From JBDTNQ01 sp039933635 (GTDB taxonomy: Bacteria; Acidobacteriota; Vicinamibacteria; Vicinamibacterales; SCN-69-37), in assembly GCA_039933635.1 (NCBI GenBank), contig JBDTNQ010000049.1, forward strand, positions 1 to 29,734: a stretch of DNA of 29,734 nucleotides, read 5' to 3'. The notes below the pieces were generated by a model. It made no database searches and had not been told where the DNA came from. It saw only the letters and a program-made list of their open reading frames with translations. This document shows positions 1-9,744 of the stretch, one piece after another (the stretch's first letter is position 1; each line of letters opens with the position of its first letter). Position numbers and translations under genes: made by a program.

Positions 1-1
1 C

Positions 2-28
2 TACGGCGACGCGATGCTCGTCGTCTGA
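2..28 (+). CDS. C-terminal end of an upstream gene (partial)
   Basis: Frame 2 reads Tyr-Gly-Asp-Ala-Met-Leu-Val-Val followed by a TGA stop at 26-28, immediately before a non-coding tandem-repeat stretch. The abrupt change from codon-like sequence to short repeats is the only support for this being the tail of a real gene. Nothing can be said about function from eight residues. Confidence 0.35.
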   Translation, partial: YGDAMLVV

Positions 29-30
29 CG

Positions 31-108
31 AGGGACCAGGGACCAGGGACCAGGGGACCAGGGGACGAGGGGACGAGGGGACGAGGGGACGAGGGGACGA
101 GGGGACGA
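31..108 (+). repeat. Short tandem repeats, 7-mer then 8-mer
   Basis: Three copies of AGGGACC (31-51) pass through an intermediate unit (52-60) into six exact copies of the 8-mer GGGGACGA (61-108). The exactness of the 8-mers suggests recent expansion by slippage. The repeats lie directly after a gene end and are not coding. Confidence 0.9.
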
Positions 109-110
109 TC

Positions 111-137
111 CAATATCTCGATCATCCATGAATTGGC
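111..137 (+). repeat. Imperfect 27-bp direct repeat, copy 1
   Basis: This matches 259-285 at about 24 of 27 positions, with a shared exact core GATCATCCATGAATT at 120-134 and 268-282. Both copies precede the aminotransferase gene. They could be binding sites or remnants of a duplicated spacer; the sequence alone does not decide. Confidence 0.7.
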
Positions 138-206
138 GATGTCAAACGTGTCGGTGCCCATGCCCATGCCCGATGACAGATGACAGATGACCCGATGACC
201 CCTGAC

Positions 207-234
207 CCCTGAGCCCTGAGCCCTGAGCCCTGAG
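207..234 (+). repeat. Four tandem CCCTGAG units
   Basis: Four consecutive exact copies of CCCTGAG occur here. Related degenerate units (CCCTGAGCCC, TTGAGCCC) recur far away in the spacer at 22045-22083, so this is a dispersed intergenic motif of this genome. Confidence 0.75.
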
Positions 235-258
235 CCCGTTGACCCGATGAGATATTCC

Positions 259-285
259 CAATGTCCCGATCATCCATGAATTAGC
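259..285 (+). repeat. Imperfect 27-bp direct repeat, copy 2
   Basis: This is the second copy of the 111-137 element, 148 bp downstream of the first and about 70 bp before the start at 354. The exact core is at 268-282. Confidence 0.7.
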
Positions 286-353
286 CCGATCTCCCGACGC
301 CCCGATGCAATGCCCCGATGACCCGATAGCCGATGACCAGATAGACTTATCGG

Positions 354-1652
354 ATGTCGATCGATCCCCAGGCCACCCAGTTGAACGACGTCATTCGTCA
401 GGCCAATCCCGCTGTTGAGCGCATGTTGTCCGCGCGGGGGCGCGCCATCTTTTTCCCGAAGCTCGGAGTCTTGGCCCAGAGTGCCGAAGCGGCGGGCAAG
501 GACATCAACGCCACGATTGGCATCGCGCTCGAAGACGACGGCGGCCCTGTGGCGTTGCCAAGCATTTCGAGCAGCCTCAACCTGCCCGCCGGCGACGCGT
601 TTCCCTACGCGCCGAGCCCCGGGCGTCCGGATATCCGGAAGTTGTGGCGCGAGATGCTCATCAAGAAGAATCCGGGTCTCGCGGGCCGCTCGTTCGGCCA
701 TCCCGTCGTCACGGCGGCGCTGACGCATGGCCTGAGCATGGCGGGCTATCTCTTCTGTGAGCCCGGCGACACCGTGATCCTCCCGGACTTGTACTGGGAG
801 AACTACGATCTGATTTTCAACAACGCCTACGGCGCGTCGCTGAGGACCTTTCCCACCTACACGGACGCAGGCGGGTTCGATGTCGATGCCCTGAAGTCCG
901 CGATGTCCGGCCCGGTGGGGAAGAAGGTCGTGTTGTTGAACTTCCCCAACAATCCCAGCGGCTACACGCCGACGGTCGCGGAGGCGCAGGCGATCGTCGA
1001 GGCGCTGACGGCGGAAGCCGCACGCGGCAGCGCGATGGTCGTCCTGATTGACGATGCGTACTTCGGGCTGGTGTTCGAGGACGGCGTGATTGGCGAGTCG
1101 ATCTTCGTGGCGCTGTGCGACGCGCATCCGAACCTGCTCGCCGTGAAGATCGACGGGGCGACGAAGGAAGACTACGTGTGGGGTTTCCGCGTGGGCTTTC
1201 TGACGTTTGGCGTCAAGGGAGGCACGACCGCGCTCTACGATGCGCTCGAAGCGAAGGCGGGTGGCGCCATTCGCGGCAATATCAGCAACACGTCCAACCC
1301 GGCCCAGTCGATTCTGGTCCGGTCGTGGAAATCCGGCGAGTACGACGCGGAGAAGAAGCAGAAGTTCGAACTCCTGGCGAAGCGCTATCGCACGGTCCGC
1401 GACATTCTGGCGACCCATCCGGAGTACGCGGCGCGCTTCGTGGCGTTGCCGTTCAACTCCGGCTACTTCATGTGCGTGCGCCCGCTGCACGTGGACGCGG
1501 AAGCGCTCCGCCAGAAGCTGCTGGCGGACTACTCGACCGGCACGATCAATTTTGGCGGCATCCTGCGGATTGCCTTCTCGGCGACCCCGACAGCCAAGCT
1601 GCCGACGCTCTTCGAAAACCTGTACAAGGCGGCGGGGGAACTGGCTGTCTAA
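354..1652 (+). CDS. PLP-dependent aminotransferase, class I/II fold
   Basis: The 432-residue product has the fold-type I aminotransferase signature. A glycine-rich cofactor-binding region and the motif NFPNNPSGYTP are followed by IDDAYFGLVF, the usual Asp-x-x-Tyr contact to the PLP ring. The likely Schiff-base lysine is K271 in DGATKEDYVWGFRVGF. Length and motifs fit aspartate/tyrosine-type aminotransferases that move an amino group between an amino acid and 2-oxoglutarate or a similar keto acid in the cytosol. The substrate cannot be assigned. The ATG at 354 is the first start in this frame and no clear ribosome-binding site precedes it. The gene stands alone: repetitive spacer lies upstream and a strong terminator downstream. 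Confidence 0.85.
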   Translation: MSIDPQATQLNDVIRQANPAVERMLSARGRAIFFPKLGVLAQSAEAAGKDINATIGIALEDDGGPVALPSISSSLNLPAGDAFPYAPSPGRPDIRKLWREMLIKKNPGLAGRSFGHPVVTAALTHGLSMAGYLFCEPGDTVILPDLYWENYDLIFNNAYGASLRTFPTYTDAGGFDVDALKSAMSGPVGKKVVLLNFPNNPSGYTPTVAEAQAIVEALTAEAARGSAMVVLIDDAYFGLVFEDGVIGESIFVALCDAHPNLLAVKIDGATKEDYVWGFRVGFLTFGVKGGTTALYDALEAKAGGAIRGNISNTSNPAQSILVRSWKSGEYDAEKKQKFELLAKRYRTVRDILATHPEYAARFVALPFNSGYFMCVRPLHVDAEALRQKLLADYSTGTINFGGILRIAFSATPTAKLPTLFENLYKAAGELAV

Positions 1653-1653
1653 G

Positions 1654-1666
1654 AGACCGGGTCTCC
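1654..1666 (+). repeat. AGACCGGGTCTCC element, solo half
   Basis: This 13-mer begins one base after the aminotransferase stop codon. The same word forms the left arm of the terminator at 1691-1728 and of a hairpin at 23150-23186. Confidence 0.8.
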
Positions 1667-1690
1667 TTGCGGCTCTTGGGAGAACGGATA

Positions 1691-1732
1691 AGACCGGGTC
1701 TCCCCGCGGCGCTGCGGAGACCCGGTCTTTTT
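1691..1732 (+). terminator. Rho-independent terminator after the aminotransferase
   Basis: A 13-bp perfect stem pairs AGACCGGGTCTCC (1691-1703) with its reverse complement (1716-1728) around a GC-rich 12-nt loop, followed by a run of five T (1728-1732). It separates the aminotransferase from the tRNA-tilS unit. The stem word is shared with a second intergenic hairpin 21 kb away. Confidence 0.85.
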
Positions 1733-1740
1733 GTCTCTGA

Positions 1741-1746
1741 TATGAT
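1741..1746 (+). promoter_or_regulatory. Possible -10 box for the tRNA-tilS unit
   Basis: TATGAT lies 11 nt before the first base of the tRNA and directly after the terminator T-tract. No good -35 box is visible at the expected distance, since that position falls in the terminator stem. The assignment rests on the -10 match and placement only. Confidence 0.35.
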
Positions 1747-1757
1747 TTGCCACTTAC

Positions 1758-1834
1758 GCCGGTGTAGCTCAGCTGGTTAGAGCATGCGGCTCATATCCGC
1801 AGGGTCCGGGGTTCAAGTCCCTGCACCGGCACCA
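1758..1834 (+). tRNA. tRNA with CAT anticodon (elongator Met, or Ile2)
   Basis: A complete 77-nt cloverleaf can be folded. The acceptor stem pairs 1758-1764 with 1824-1830, the D arm is at 1767-1783, the anticodon stem is TGCGG/CCGCA (1785-1789 and 1797-1801), and the loop CTCATAT puts CAT at 1792-1794. The T arm is 1807-1823, the discriminator is A (1831) and CCA is encoded (1832-1834). The G1-C72 pair and the lack of three G-C pairs at the base of the anticodon stem argue against initiator tRNA. The sequence alone does not separate elongator Met from the minor Ile tRNA whose C34 is converted to lysidine. Acceptor pairs G4-C69 and G5-C68 are unlike E. coli Ile2, yet tilS follows directly. 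Confidence 0.95.
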
Positions 1835-1845
1835 ATTTCCTGCAC

Positions 1846-3227
1846 ATGGCCTCGCCCTTGGCGCGTCGCGTCGCCCACGCGATCCGGCGTCGGGCGCTGT
1901 GGACTGCTGACGACCGCGTCGCGGTCGCGGTGTCCGGGGGCGCGGACTCCGTCGCGCTCGCCCGGCTCCTGAGCGAACTCGCGGCTGGGAGCCCGAGCCC
2001 ACTTGCCGGCCTGATTCACGTCAATCACGGTCTCCGCGGTGCCGAGTCGGACGCTGACGAGGCATTCTGCCGGACGTTGTCCGCCGACCTGGGCGTGCCC
2101 ATCGATGTCGTTCGGGTCGATGTGGTGACGCATGCCGCGCGTGAGCGGCGGTCCCTTGAGTCGAGCGCGCGCGAGCTGCGGTATGCCGCGTTCGAGGCGG
2201 CCGCGACGCGTCTCAGCGCCACCGTCGTCGTCACGGGGCACACGGCGGACGACCAGGCCGAGACCGTGCTGCTGCGGCTGTTTCGGGGCGCGGGCATGCG
2301 CGGGGTCTCGGCCATCCGTTGGCGTCGCGGCCGCTATGCGCGGCCGTTGCTCGGGGAGCGGCGCGAGACGCTCCGTGCCTACATGGACGAAATGGGTGCC
2401 TCATTTCGCGATGACAGCTCGAATCTGGACGTGTCCATTCCGCGCAATCGACTTCGACATGGCTTGATGGCGCGGATCGCGTCGGATTGGCCCGGAGCGG
2501 TGCTCGCATTGGCACGGTTTGCCGAACTGGCGGCGGAGGACGAAAGGACGCTCTCCGCGGAGGCGGCCGCGAGCGGGGCGCGAATCCTTTCGCCCCTGGC
2601 CGGTGTCGAACTTCAGAGAGGGGTGGTGACGGAGTTGCCGCCGGCGGTGGGCCGACGCGTCATCCGCGATGCCATCGAGGAGGCAGGCGGGCGCGCCACG
2701 ACGCGCGACATTGCGGCAATCTGGAGGGTGTCGCGGTCGGCGCGCCAGAGGGGCCGCCTGGTTCTGCATCGGCTGCGGGTCGAGCTGAACGGCGATGTCC
2801 TGCGGCTGGCGGCGCCTCAGATGAGCCGTGCGATTGCTGGCGAATACGAGTTACCCGTGCCAGGAAATGTGCTGATCCGTGAAACTGCGACCACCATCCG
2901 AGCGTCATTAATTCAAGGGGCCGATCGCCCGGAGGTGACCGGGCGGTCCGCCGTCCTCCAGCTGGCAGAGCTCAACCTGCCTCTCACGGTTAGAGGACGT
3001 CGCCCCGGCGACCGATTTCATCCTTTAGGGGCGCCGGGCACGCGCAAGGTTCAGGACGTCCTGGTCGATCGAAAAGTCCCAGCGGACGCACGTGACGAGG
3101 TGCCGGTCGTCGTCGACCGCCTTGGTCAGATTGTGTGGGTAGCCGGGCTGGCCATCGCGCATCGTTGCCGGGTCACGAGGCCCGAGGCCGGCATGGTAAA
3201 GTTGGATTTGGAAAAGAAGGACAACCA

Positions 3228-3231
<4 letters not shown>
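1846..3231 (+). CDS. tilS: tRNA(Ile)-lysidine synthase
   Basis: TilS uses ATP and lysine to convert C34 of tRNA-Ile(CAU) to lysidine, so that the tRNA reads AUA and is charged with isoleucine. The 461-residue product carries the PP-loop motif SGGADS at residues 30-35 and a second conserved segment, VTGHTADDQAETVLLRLFRG. The C-terminal part matches the TilS substrate-binding region (VRGRRPGDRFHPLGAPG and following residues). The ATG at 1846 is only 11 nt past the CCA end of the tRNA, so no normal ribosome-binding site fits between them. After tRNA 3' processing the message would have a very short leader. The stop overlaps the ftsH start by four bases. The tilS-ftsH order is widespread in bacteria; the hpt gene often found between them is absent. 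Confidence 0.95.
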
Positions 3232-5156
<1,925 letters not shown>

Positions 5157-5180
5157 GCACACGTCGAAGTTTGAATCCTG

Positions 5181-5204
5181 GCCCCGGACCTGACGGTCCG
5201 GGGC
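5181..5204 (+). promoter_or_regulatory. Perfect 10-bp hairpin between ftsH and folP
   Basis: GCCCCGGACC (5181-5190) pairs exactly with GGTCCGGGGC (5195-5204) around a TGAC tetraloop. There is no T-tract, so it is not a standard intrinsic terminator. It may stabilise the ftsH 3' end or lower read-through into folP. Confidence 0.6.
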
Positions 5205-5225
5205 TCCACGGACCGCCCCCACCCC

Positions 5226-6134
5226 GTGTCCGTTTCCCCCCGCCCTCTCTTCTCGGTTCCATTGCCAGGCGGCCGCGTGCTGGAACTCGGCCAACGCACG
5301 CTGGTCATGGGCATCCTCAACGTCACGCCGGACTCGTTCGCCGATGATGGCCTGCGGATGGATCCCGATCGGGCGGTCGCCGATGCGCTGCGGATGATCG
5401 AAGACGGCGTGGACATCCTGGACATTGGCGGCGAGTCCACGCGGCCGGGGGCTCCGGCCGTGCCGGCCGACGAAGAGTGGCGTCGCGTGGCGCCCGTGCT
5501 CGAGCGTCTGCGGGGTGTTGGGATTCCGGTCTCGATCGATACCTACAAGGCTGAGGTGGCCGAGAAGGCGATCGCCGCGGGGGCGACGGTCGTGAACGAC
5601 GTCAGTGGCCTGACCTTCGATCCCGCCCTCGCGGCCGTTGTCGGCCGCTCGGGCGCGGCGGTTGTGCTGATGCACCATCGCGGACGTTCAGACGCGATGT
5701 ACGCGCGCGCCCAGTATGTGGACGTGGTCGCGGACGTCATCCACGAACTGGCGGCTCGCGGTGTGGTCGCGCGCGAGGCCGGCATCGAGGCCGATCGGAT
5801 CATCTTCGACCCCGGAATCGGCTTTGCGAAGCGCGCCGCCCAGTCGATGGCCGTGCTGGCTCAGCTCGACGCATTCGCCACACTGGGCCGGCCGATCCTC
5901 TCGGGTCCGTCCAGGAAGTCGTTCATGAAGAGCGCCCTTGGCGACGTTCCGCCCAACGAGCGCGTCTGGGGCACCGCCGCCGCCGTGACCGCCTCCATCC
6001 TCGCCGGCGCCCACATCGTCCGCGTCCATGACGTGCGCGAGATGGTCCAGGTCGTCCGTGTCGCCGACGCCATCAGAAGCAGCATGCCTGCGCAGGCTCC
6101 GAGGCCCGAGACGGGTCCGAAGTCTCCCGTTTGA
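5226..6134 (+). CDS. folP: Dihydropteroate synthase
   Basis: FolP condenses p-aminobenzoate with hydroxymethyl-dihydropterin pyrophosphate in cytosolic folate synthesis and is the sulfonamide target. The product is 302 residues with the signature NVTPDSF at 32-38, the second signature DIGGESTRPG near 67-76, and the C-terminal SGPSRKSF segment involved in substrate binding. Length is close to the family norm with a slightly long N-terminus. GTG at 5226 is the start giving this frame; no strong ribosome-binding site is visible. It sits between ftsH and cdaA, 16 nt before the latter. Confidence 0.95.
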   Translation: MSVSPRPLFSVPLPGGRVLELGQRTLVMGILNVTPDSFADDGLRMDPDRAVADALRMIEDGVDILDIGGESTRPGAPAVPADEEWRRVAPVLERLRGVGIPVSIDTYKAEVAEKAIAAGATVVNDVSGLTFDPALAAVVGRSGAAVVLMHHRGRSDAMYARAQYVDVVADVIHELAARGVVAREAGIEADRIIFDPGIGFAKRAAQSMAVLAQLDAFATLGRPILSGPSRKSFMKSALGDVPPNERVWGTAAAVTASILAGAHIVRVHDVREMVQVVRVADAIRSSMPAQAPRPETGPKSPV

Positions 6135-6150
6135 TACTCTGTCCACGCCC

Positions 6151-6960
6151 ATGGGCCAGCTCGCCTCTCTGCTGAACCGCCCGCAGGTGTCGGCGTGGGA
6201 TGTCATCGACATCCTGATCGTCTCGCTCCTCATTTATGAGGCGCTGAAGCTGATCCGCGGCACCCGCGCGATGCAAATGGCCATTGGCTCGCTGCTCGTG
6301 CTGCTGTTGCTCTACATCTCGCAGGAGTTTCCGCTGCGGACCGTTGGATGGCTGATTCGCAATCTGCTGGCCTACGTCGTGTTCGCGGCGATCGTGTTGT
6401 TTCAATCCGACATTCGCCGTGCGTTGTCGCACCTGGGCCGCGCACCCTTCTTCCGCGCGCTCGGGCGTTCCGAGCGGACCGCCGAGACGATGGAAGAGGT
6501 CATCACGGCCGCGGGCATGCTGGCCAAGGCCCGCGTCGGCGCCATCATCGCCTTTGAACGGGAAATCGGCCTGCGCAACTATGTGGAGAGCGGCATCCCC
6601 GTGGATGCGAAGGTCAGCTACGACTTGATCACGACCATCTTTCAGCCGACGACACCGCTGCATGATGGCGCCGTGATCATCTCCGAGGAGCGCATCGCGG
6701 CCGCGTCCTGCTTTCTTCCACTCACCGTCAATCCGCTGCTCGACAAGGATCTGGGGACGCGCCACCGCGCGGCGATCGGGCTGACGGAAGAAACCGACGC
6801 GCTGGCCGTGGTCGTGTCCGAGGAACGCGGGGAGATCTCGCTTGCGCGCCAGGGACGCTTGTCGCGCGGGCTCACGCCCGACGACCTGCGCAATCGCCTG
6901 CGCATGCTGCTGCTGCATCGCCGTGACGAACCGGCTTCGGCCGTGGAACTGGACGACTGA
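6151..6960 (+). CDS. cdaA: Diadenylate cyclase CdaA
   Basis: CdaA is the membrane enzyme that joins two ATP into cyclic di-AMP, which controls potassium/osmolyte balance and cell-wall homeostasis. The ATG at 6151 gives 269 residues. Three hydrophobic N-terminal helices (roughly 12-30, 37-56 and 61-80) precede the DAC domain, which has the hallmark DGA (172-174, in LHDGAVII) and RHR (204-206, in GTRHRAAIG). An in-frame upstream ATG at 6028 lies inside folP and was rejected. The next gene starts within its stop codon (TGATG), and the cdaA-cdaR-glmM order is the conserved c-di-AMP operon. Confidence 0.96.
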   Translation: MGQLASLLNRPQVSAWDVIDILIVSLLIYEALKLIRGTRAMQMAIGSLLVLLLLYISQEFPLRTVGWLIRNLLAYVVFAAIVLFQSDIRRALSHLGRAPFFRALGRSERTAETMEEVITAAGMLAKARVGAIIAFEREIGLRNYVESGIPVDAKVSYDLITTIFQPTTPLHDGAVIISEERIAAASCFLPLTVNPLLDKDLGTRHRAAIGLTEETDALAVVVSEERGEISLARQGRLSRGLTPDDLRNRLRMLLLHRRDEPASAVELDD

Positions 6961-7607
6961 TGGCCTGGCACCCCTTCCGCAACATCGGGCTCAAGGTCGC
7001 GGCGCTCGCGCTGGGATCGCTGCTCTGGTACACGGTGAATGGCCACCGGATCGAACGTCGGTTACCCGTGCCTGTCTACTACAGCAACGTGCCCGCGGCG
7101 CTCCAGTTGACGGGCGACCAGGTGGATACCGTGAACGTTCACCTTCGCGGTGACGAAGGTGTCGTGACCGGTCTGAGCGACGGCCGCGTCCAGGTGGTGG
7201 TCGACCTGGGCGACGCGCGGTCGGGCACGAACATCATTCCGCTGCGCGTGGACGATGTGACGGCGCCGTCGGGCGTGGAGGTGGAGATGATCGATCCCGG
7301 CACCGTCACGGTGACACTGGAGCGTACGGGTCAGCTCGACGTGGCGGTCAAGCCCACTATCGATGGCAATCCCGCGCCGGGCTACATTGCAGGACCGGCC
7401 AAAGTGGAACCGTCGGTCGTGACCGTCGCCGGGCCTGAAAGCCGTCTGAACGCGCAAGTTTCCGTGATCACCGAGCGGGTCACGCTCGACGGTCGCACCG
7501 GGACGGTTGTGCAGGACGTTGGTGTCGGCGTGGCCGACGCGGAATTGCGCGTGCTGCACCCGCACAACGTGCGCGTCACCGTGCCCATCGCTCCGAGGAC
7601 TCCCTGA
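6960..7607 (+). CDS. cdaR: YbbR-domain protein, CdaA regulator
   Basis: CdaR is a membrane-anchored protein with YbbR repeats that binds and modulates CdaA in Firmicutes. The 215-residue product starts with a basic/hydrophobic anchor (residues about 8-25, NIGLKVAALALGSLLWYTV). At least two repeats of the beta-rich YbbR type follow outside the membrane, each ending in a valine-alternating strand such as VTVTLERTG. Its ATG overlaps the cdaA stop, implying translational coupling. Family and context support the call; the regulatory direction in this organism is unknown. Confidence 0.88.
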   Translation: MAWHPFRNIGLKVAALALGSLLWYTVNGHRIERRLPVPVYYSNVPAALQLTGDQVDTVNVHLRGDEGVVTGLSDGRVQVVVDLGDARSGTNIIPLRVDDVTAPSGVEVEMIDPGTVTVTLERTGQLDVAVKPTIDGNPAPGYIAGPAKVEPSVVTVAGPESRLNAQVSVITERVTLDGRTGTVVQDVGVGVADAELRVLHPHNVRVTVPIAPRTP

Positions 7608-7612
7608 ATCCC

Positions 7613-8947
7613 GTGACACAACGATTGTTTGGTACCGATGGCGTCCGTGGCGTGGCTGGCAACTGGCCGCTCGATCCTCCAACCGTGGCTCGGATCGGCG
7701 CCGCCCTGGTGCGCGCGCTGCCGCTCAAGCACCCGCGGATTGTCGTGGGGCGCGACACGCGCGAATCCGGTGAATGGATTGAGCGCGAGCTGGCGCGAGG
7801 CGCGAGCGGCGAGGGCGCCGAGGTGACGAGCGCGGGCGTCGTGCCGACGCCGGCCGTCGCGTTTCTGGCGGGCGCGAGCCATTTCGATTTGGGCGTCGTG
7901 CTCTCGGCCTCGCACAATCCGTACGGTGACAACGGCATCAAGGTGTTTTCGGGACGCGGCGAGAAGTTCGGCGAGGCCGAGGAGCGCGCGGTCGAAGCGG
8001 TGGTCGCGGATCGGAGCTGGGCTGTGGCGCCTGGCAGCGAAGCGCGCATCACGCGCGCCCCGCTGGTCGACGCCTACCTCGAGCACACGCGGCGGATGCT
8101 GGCCGATGCCGGCGCCCTGAAGGGTGCGCGGGTGGCGGTCGACATGGCGAACGGCGCCACGACGACCACGGCCGAGCAGGTGCTGCGGCAGCTCGGCTTC
8201 GAGCTCGTGACACTCGGCAACCGGCCGGACGGCCGCAACATCAACCTCGAATGCGGATCGACGCATCCCGCGGGTCTTGCCGCCGCGGTGGTGGCCCACG
8301 GATGCCGGTTGGGCATTGCGTTCGACGGTGACGGCGACCGCGCGATCTTCGTTGACGAGCGCGGGCACGTGGTCGACGGCGACGCGGTGCTGCTCGTACT
8401 GGCGCGCGCCTATCAGCAGGCCGGCCGCCTTGCCGGCAACACCGTGGTCGCGACGGTGATGAGCAATATCGGCCTCGAAATCGCCCTGAAGCCGCACGGC
8501 ATCACGCTCATCCGCACGGGCGTCGGCGACAAGTACGTGATGGAAGAGATGATGCGCGGTGGATACGTGCTGGGTGGCGAACAGTCGGGGCACGTCATCC
8601 TCGTCGAGCACCTGCCGACCGGTGACGGCCTCGCGACGGCCCTGGCGGTGCTGCGGGTGATGGCCCAGACCGGCGCGTCGCTCTCCGCCCTTGCGGCCGA
8701 GCTCGTGACGTTTCCCCAGACGCTCGTCAACGTCCGCGTGCGCGAGCGCGTGCCCATCGACGATGTTCCCGCGATCCAGCACGCGATCGCGAATGTCGAG
8801 TCCGCCCTCGCCGGCCGCGGCCGCGTGCTCGTCCGCTATTCAGGCACCGAGCCCCTGCTGCGCATCATGATTGAGGGCGAGGACATCAAATCGGTCCAGG
8901 CGTGGGCGGAGGAAATCGCCGCCGCGGTCCGGGACAACCTGGCGTGA
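7613..8947 (+). CDS. glmM: Phosphoglucosamine mutase
   Basis: GlmM converts glucosamine-6-phosphate to glucosamine-1-phosphate on the route to UDP-GlcNAc and peptidoglycan. The 444-residue product (family norm about 445) begins RLFGTDGVRG. It has the phosphoserine loop SASHNP with the active serine at S100, the metal loop DGDGDR with aspartates at 238, 240 and 242, and the C-terminal phosphate-binding RYSGTEPLLR. The start is GTG at 7613, five bases after the cdaR stop. In other bacteria CdaA and GlmM interact, coupling c-di-AMP output to wall synthesis. Confidence 0.97.
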   Translation: MTQRLFGTDGVRGVAGNWPLDPPTVARIGAALVRALPLKHPRIVVGRDTRESGEWIERELARGASGEGAEVTSAGVVPTPAVAFLAGASHFDLGVVLSASHNPYGDNGIKVFSGRGEKFGEAEERAVEAVVADRSWAVAPGSEARITRAPLVDAYLEHTRRMLADAGALKGARVAVDMANGATTTTAEQVLRQLGFELVTLGNRPDGRNINLECGSTHPAGLAAAVVAHGCRLGIAFDGDGDRAIFVDERGHVVDGDAVLLVLARAYQQAGRLAGNTVVATVMSNIGLEIALKPHGITLIRTGVGDKYVMEEMMRGGYVLGGEQSGHVILVEHLPTGDGLATALAVLRVMAQTGASLSALAAELVTFPQTLVNVRVRERVPIDDVPAIQHAIANVESALAGRGRVLVRYSGTEPLLRIMIEGEDIKSVQAWAEEIAAAVRDNLA

Positions 8948-8948
8948 A

Positions 8949-9728
8949 ATGATTGCTCTTTCGGTCAACGTCAACAAAGTCGCCACCCTCCGCAACTCGC
9001 GCAACGGGCGGGAGCCCAGCGTGCTGCAGGCGGTCCGGACGTGCATCGAGGCCGGCGCCCCGGGCATCACCGTGCACCCGCGGAGCGACGAACGGCACAT
9101 CCGCCGATCGGACGTGCTGGAGATCGCCGCCTCGCTCGATGATCTGGTGCCGGCCGAAGGCGCGCGGCCGGAGTTCAACATCGAGGGCGACGCGCGGAGC
9201 GACTTCATCAACCTCGTGCTCAACGCGCAGCCCGATCAATGCACGCTCGTGCCAGTCATGCCGGGTGAGGTGACGAGCCAGGCCGGCTGGTCGGAGGCGA
9301 CCGAGCCGCGCGACATGCGGCGCATCGTGTCGCGTCTGCGCGAGGCGGGCATTCGCGTCAGTCTGTTCGTCGATCCGACGCCCGCAGCGGTGCGCTGGGC
9401 GGCTGATCGGGGAGCGGACCGCGTGGAGCTCTTCACCGAGCCGTATGCCGTGGCGTTTGCGCGGGACCCCGTCGAGGGACGCCAGTCGTTCGAGATGTAC
9501 GCTGAGGCGGCTCGACTGGCGCATGAGCTGGGGCTCGGCGTCAACGCCGGTCACGATCTCGACCTGGTGAACCTCGGGCTGTTTCGCGAGCTGCCGTTCC
9601 TCGCCGAGGTGTCGATCGGCCATGCGCTCGTGAGCCGGGCGCTGTTTGTCGGTCTCGACGCCGTCGTCCGCGAGTACCTGGCCGTGCTGGCCGGCGATCG
9701 TGCGGCGAACGCCTCCGGGACGGTATGA
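8949..9728 (+). CDS. pdxJ: Pyridoxine 5'-phosphate synthase
   Basis: PdxJ condenses 1-deoxy-xylulose-5-phosphate with 3-amino-2-oxopropyl phosphate in the DXP-dependent vitamin B6 pathway. The ATG at 8949, one base after the glmM stop, gives 259 residues beginning IALSVNVNKVATLRNSR. Conserved catalytic positions are visible: H43 and H50 in VHPRSDERHI, E79 in FNIEG, and H202 in VNAGHDL, in a TIM-barrel layout. The frame is open further upstream inside glmM, but a longer start would add a non-family N-terminus. glmM-pdxJ adjacency occurs in several phyla. Confidence 0.96.
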   Translation: MIALSVNVNKVATLRNSRNGREPSVLQAVRTCIEAGAPGITVHPRSDERHIRRSDVLEIAASLDDLVPAEGARPEFNIEGDARSDFINLVLNAQPDQCTLVPVMPGEVTSQAGWSEATEPRDMRRIVSRLREAGIRVSLFVDPTPAAVRWAADRGADRVELFTEPYAVAFARDPVEGRQSFEMYAEAARLAHELGLGVNAGHDLDLVNLGLFRELPFLAEVSIGHALVSRALFVGLDAVVREYLAVLAGDRAANASGTV

Positions 9729-9729
9729 T
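9724..9729 (+). promoter_or_regulatory. Possible -10 box ahead of the TPR gene
   Basis: TATGAT overlaps the pdxJ stop codon and ends 15 nt before the ATG at 9745. The -35 region is poor. If real, it would start the transcript that runs into the microcompartment genes. Confidence 0.35.
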
Positions 9730-9744
9730 CAACGGTCTGACCTT

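Larger units (their letters stand above)
29..353. other. Repeat-rich intergenic region
   Basis: No convincing gene lies between the stop at 28 and the aminotransferase start at 354. The stretch consists of short tandem repeats (AGGGACC, then GGGGACGA), an imperfect 27-bp direct repeat (111-137 and 259-285), runs of degenerate GATGAC/CCGATG units, and four CCCTGAG units (207-234). Stop codons occur in all forward frames. I see no clear sigma70-type promoter; TAGACT at 341-346, just ahead of the start, is the only weak candidate for a -10 box. Confidence 0.7.

Noticed and set aside
61..108. Tandem 8-mers considered as a CRISPR array
   Set aside because: Units are contiguous with no unique spacers and are far too short for CRISPR repeats.
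5165..5174. 10-mer CGAAGTTTGA shared with 26266-26275
   Set aside because: Both lie shortly after gene ends, but two copies of a 10-mer in 30 kb with no structure are too weak to call a regulatory site.
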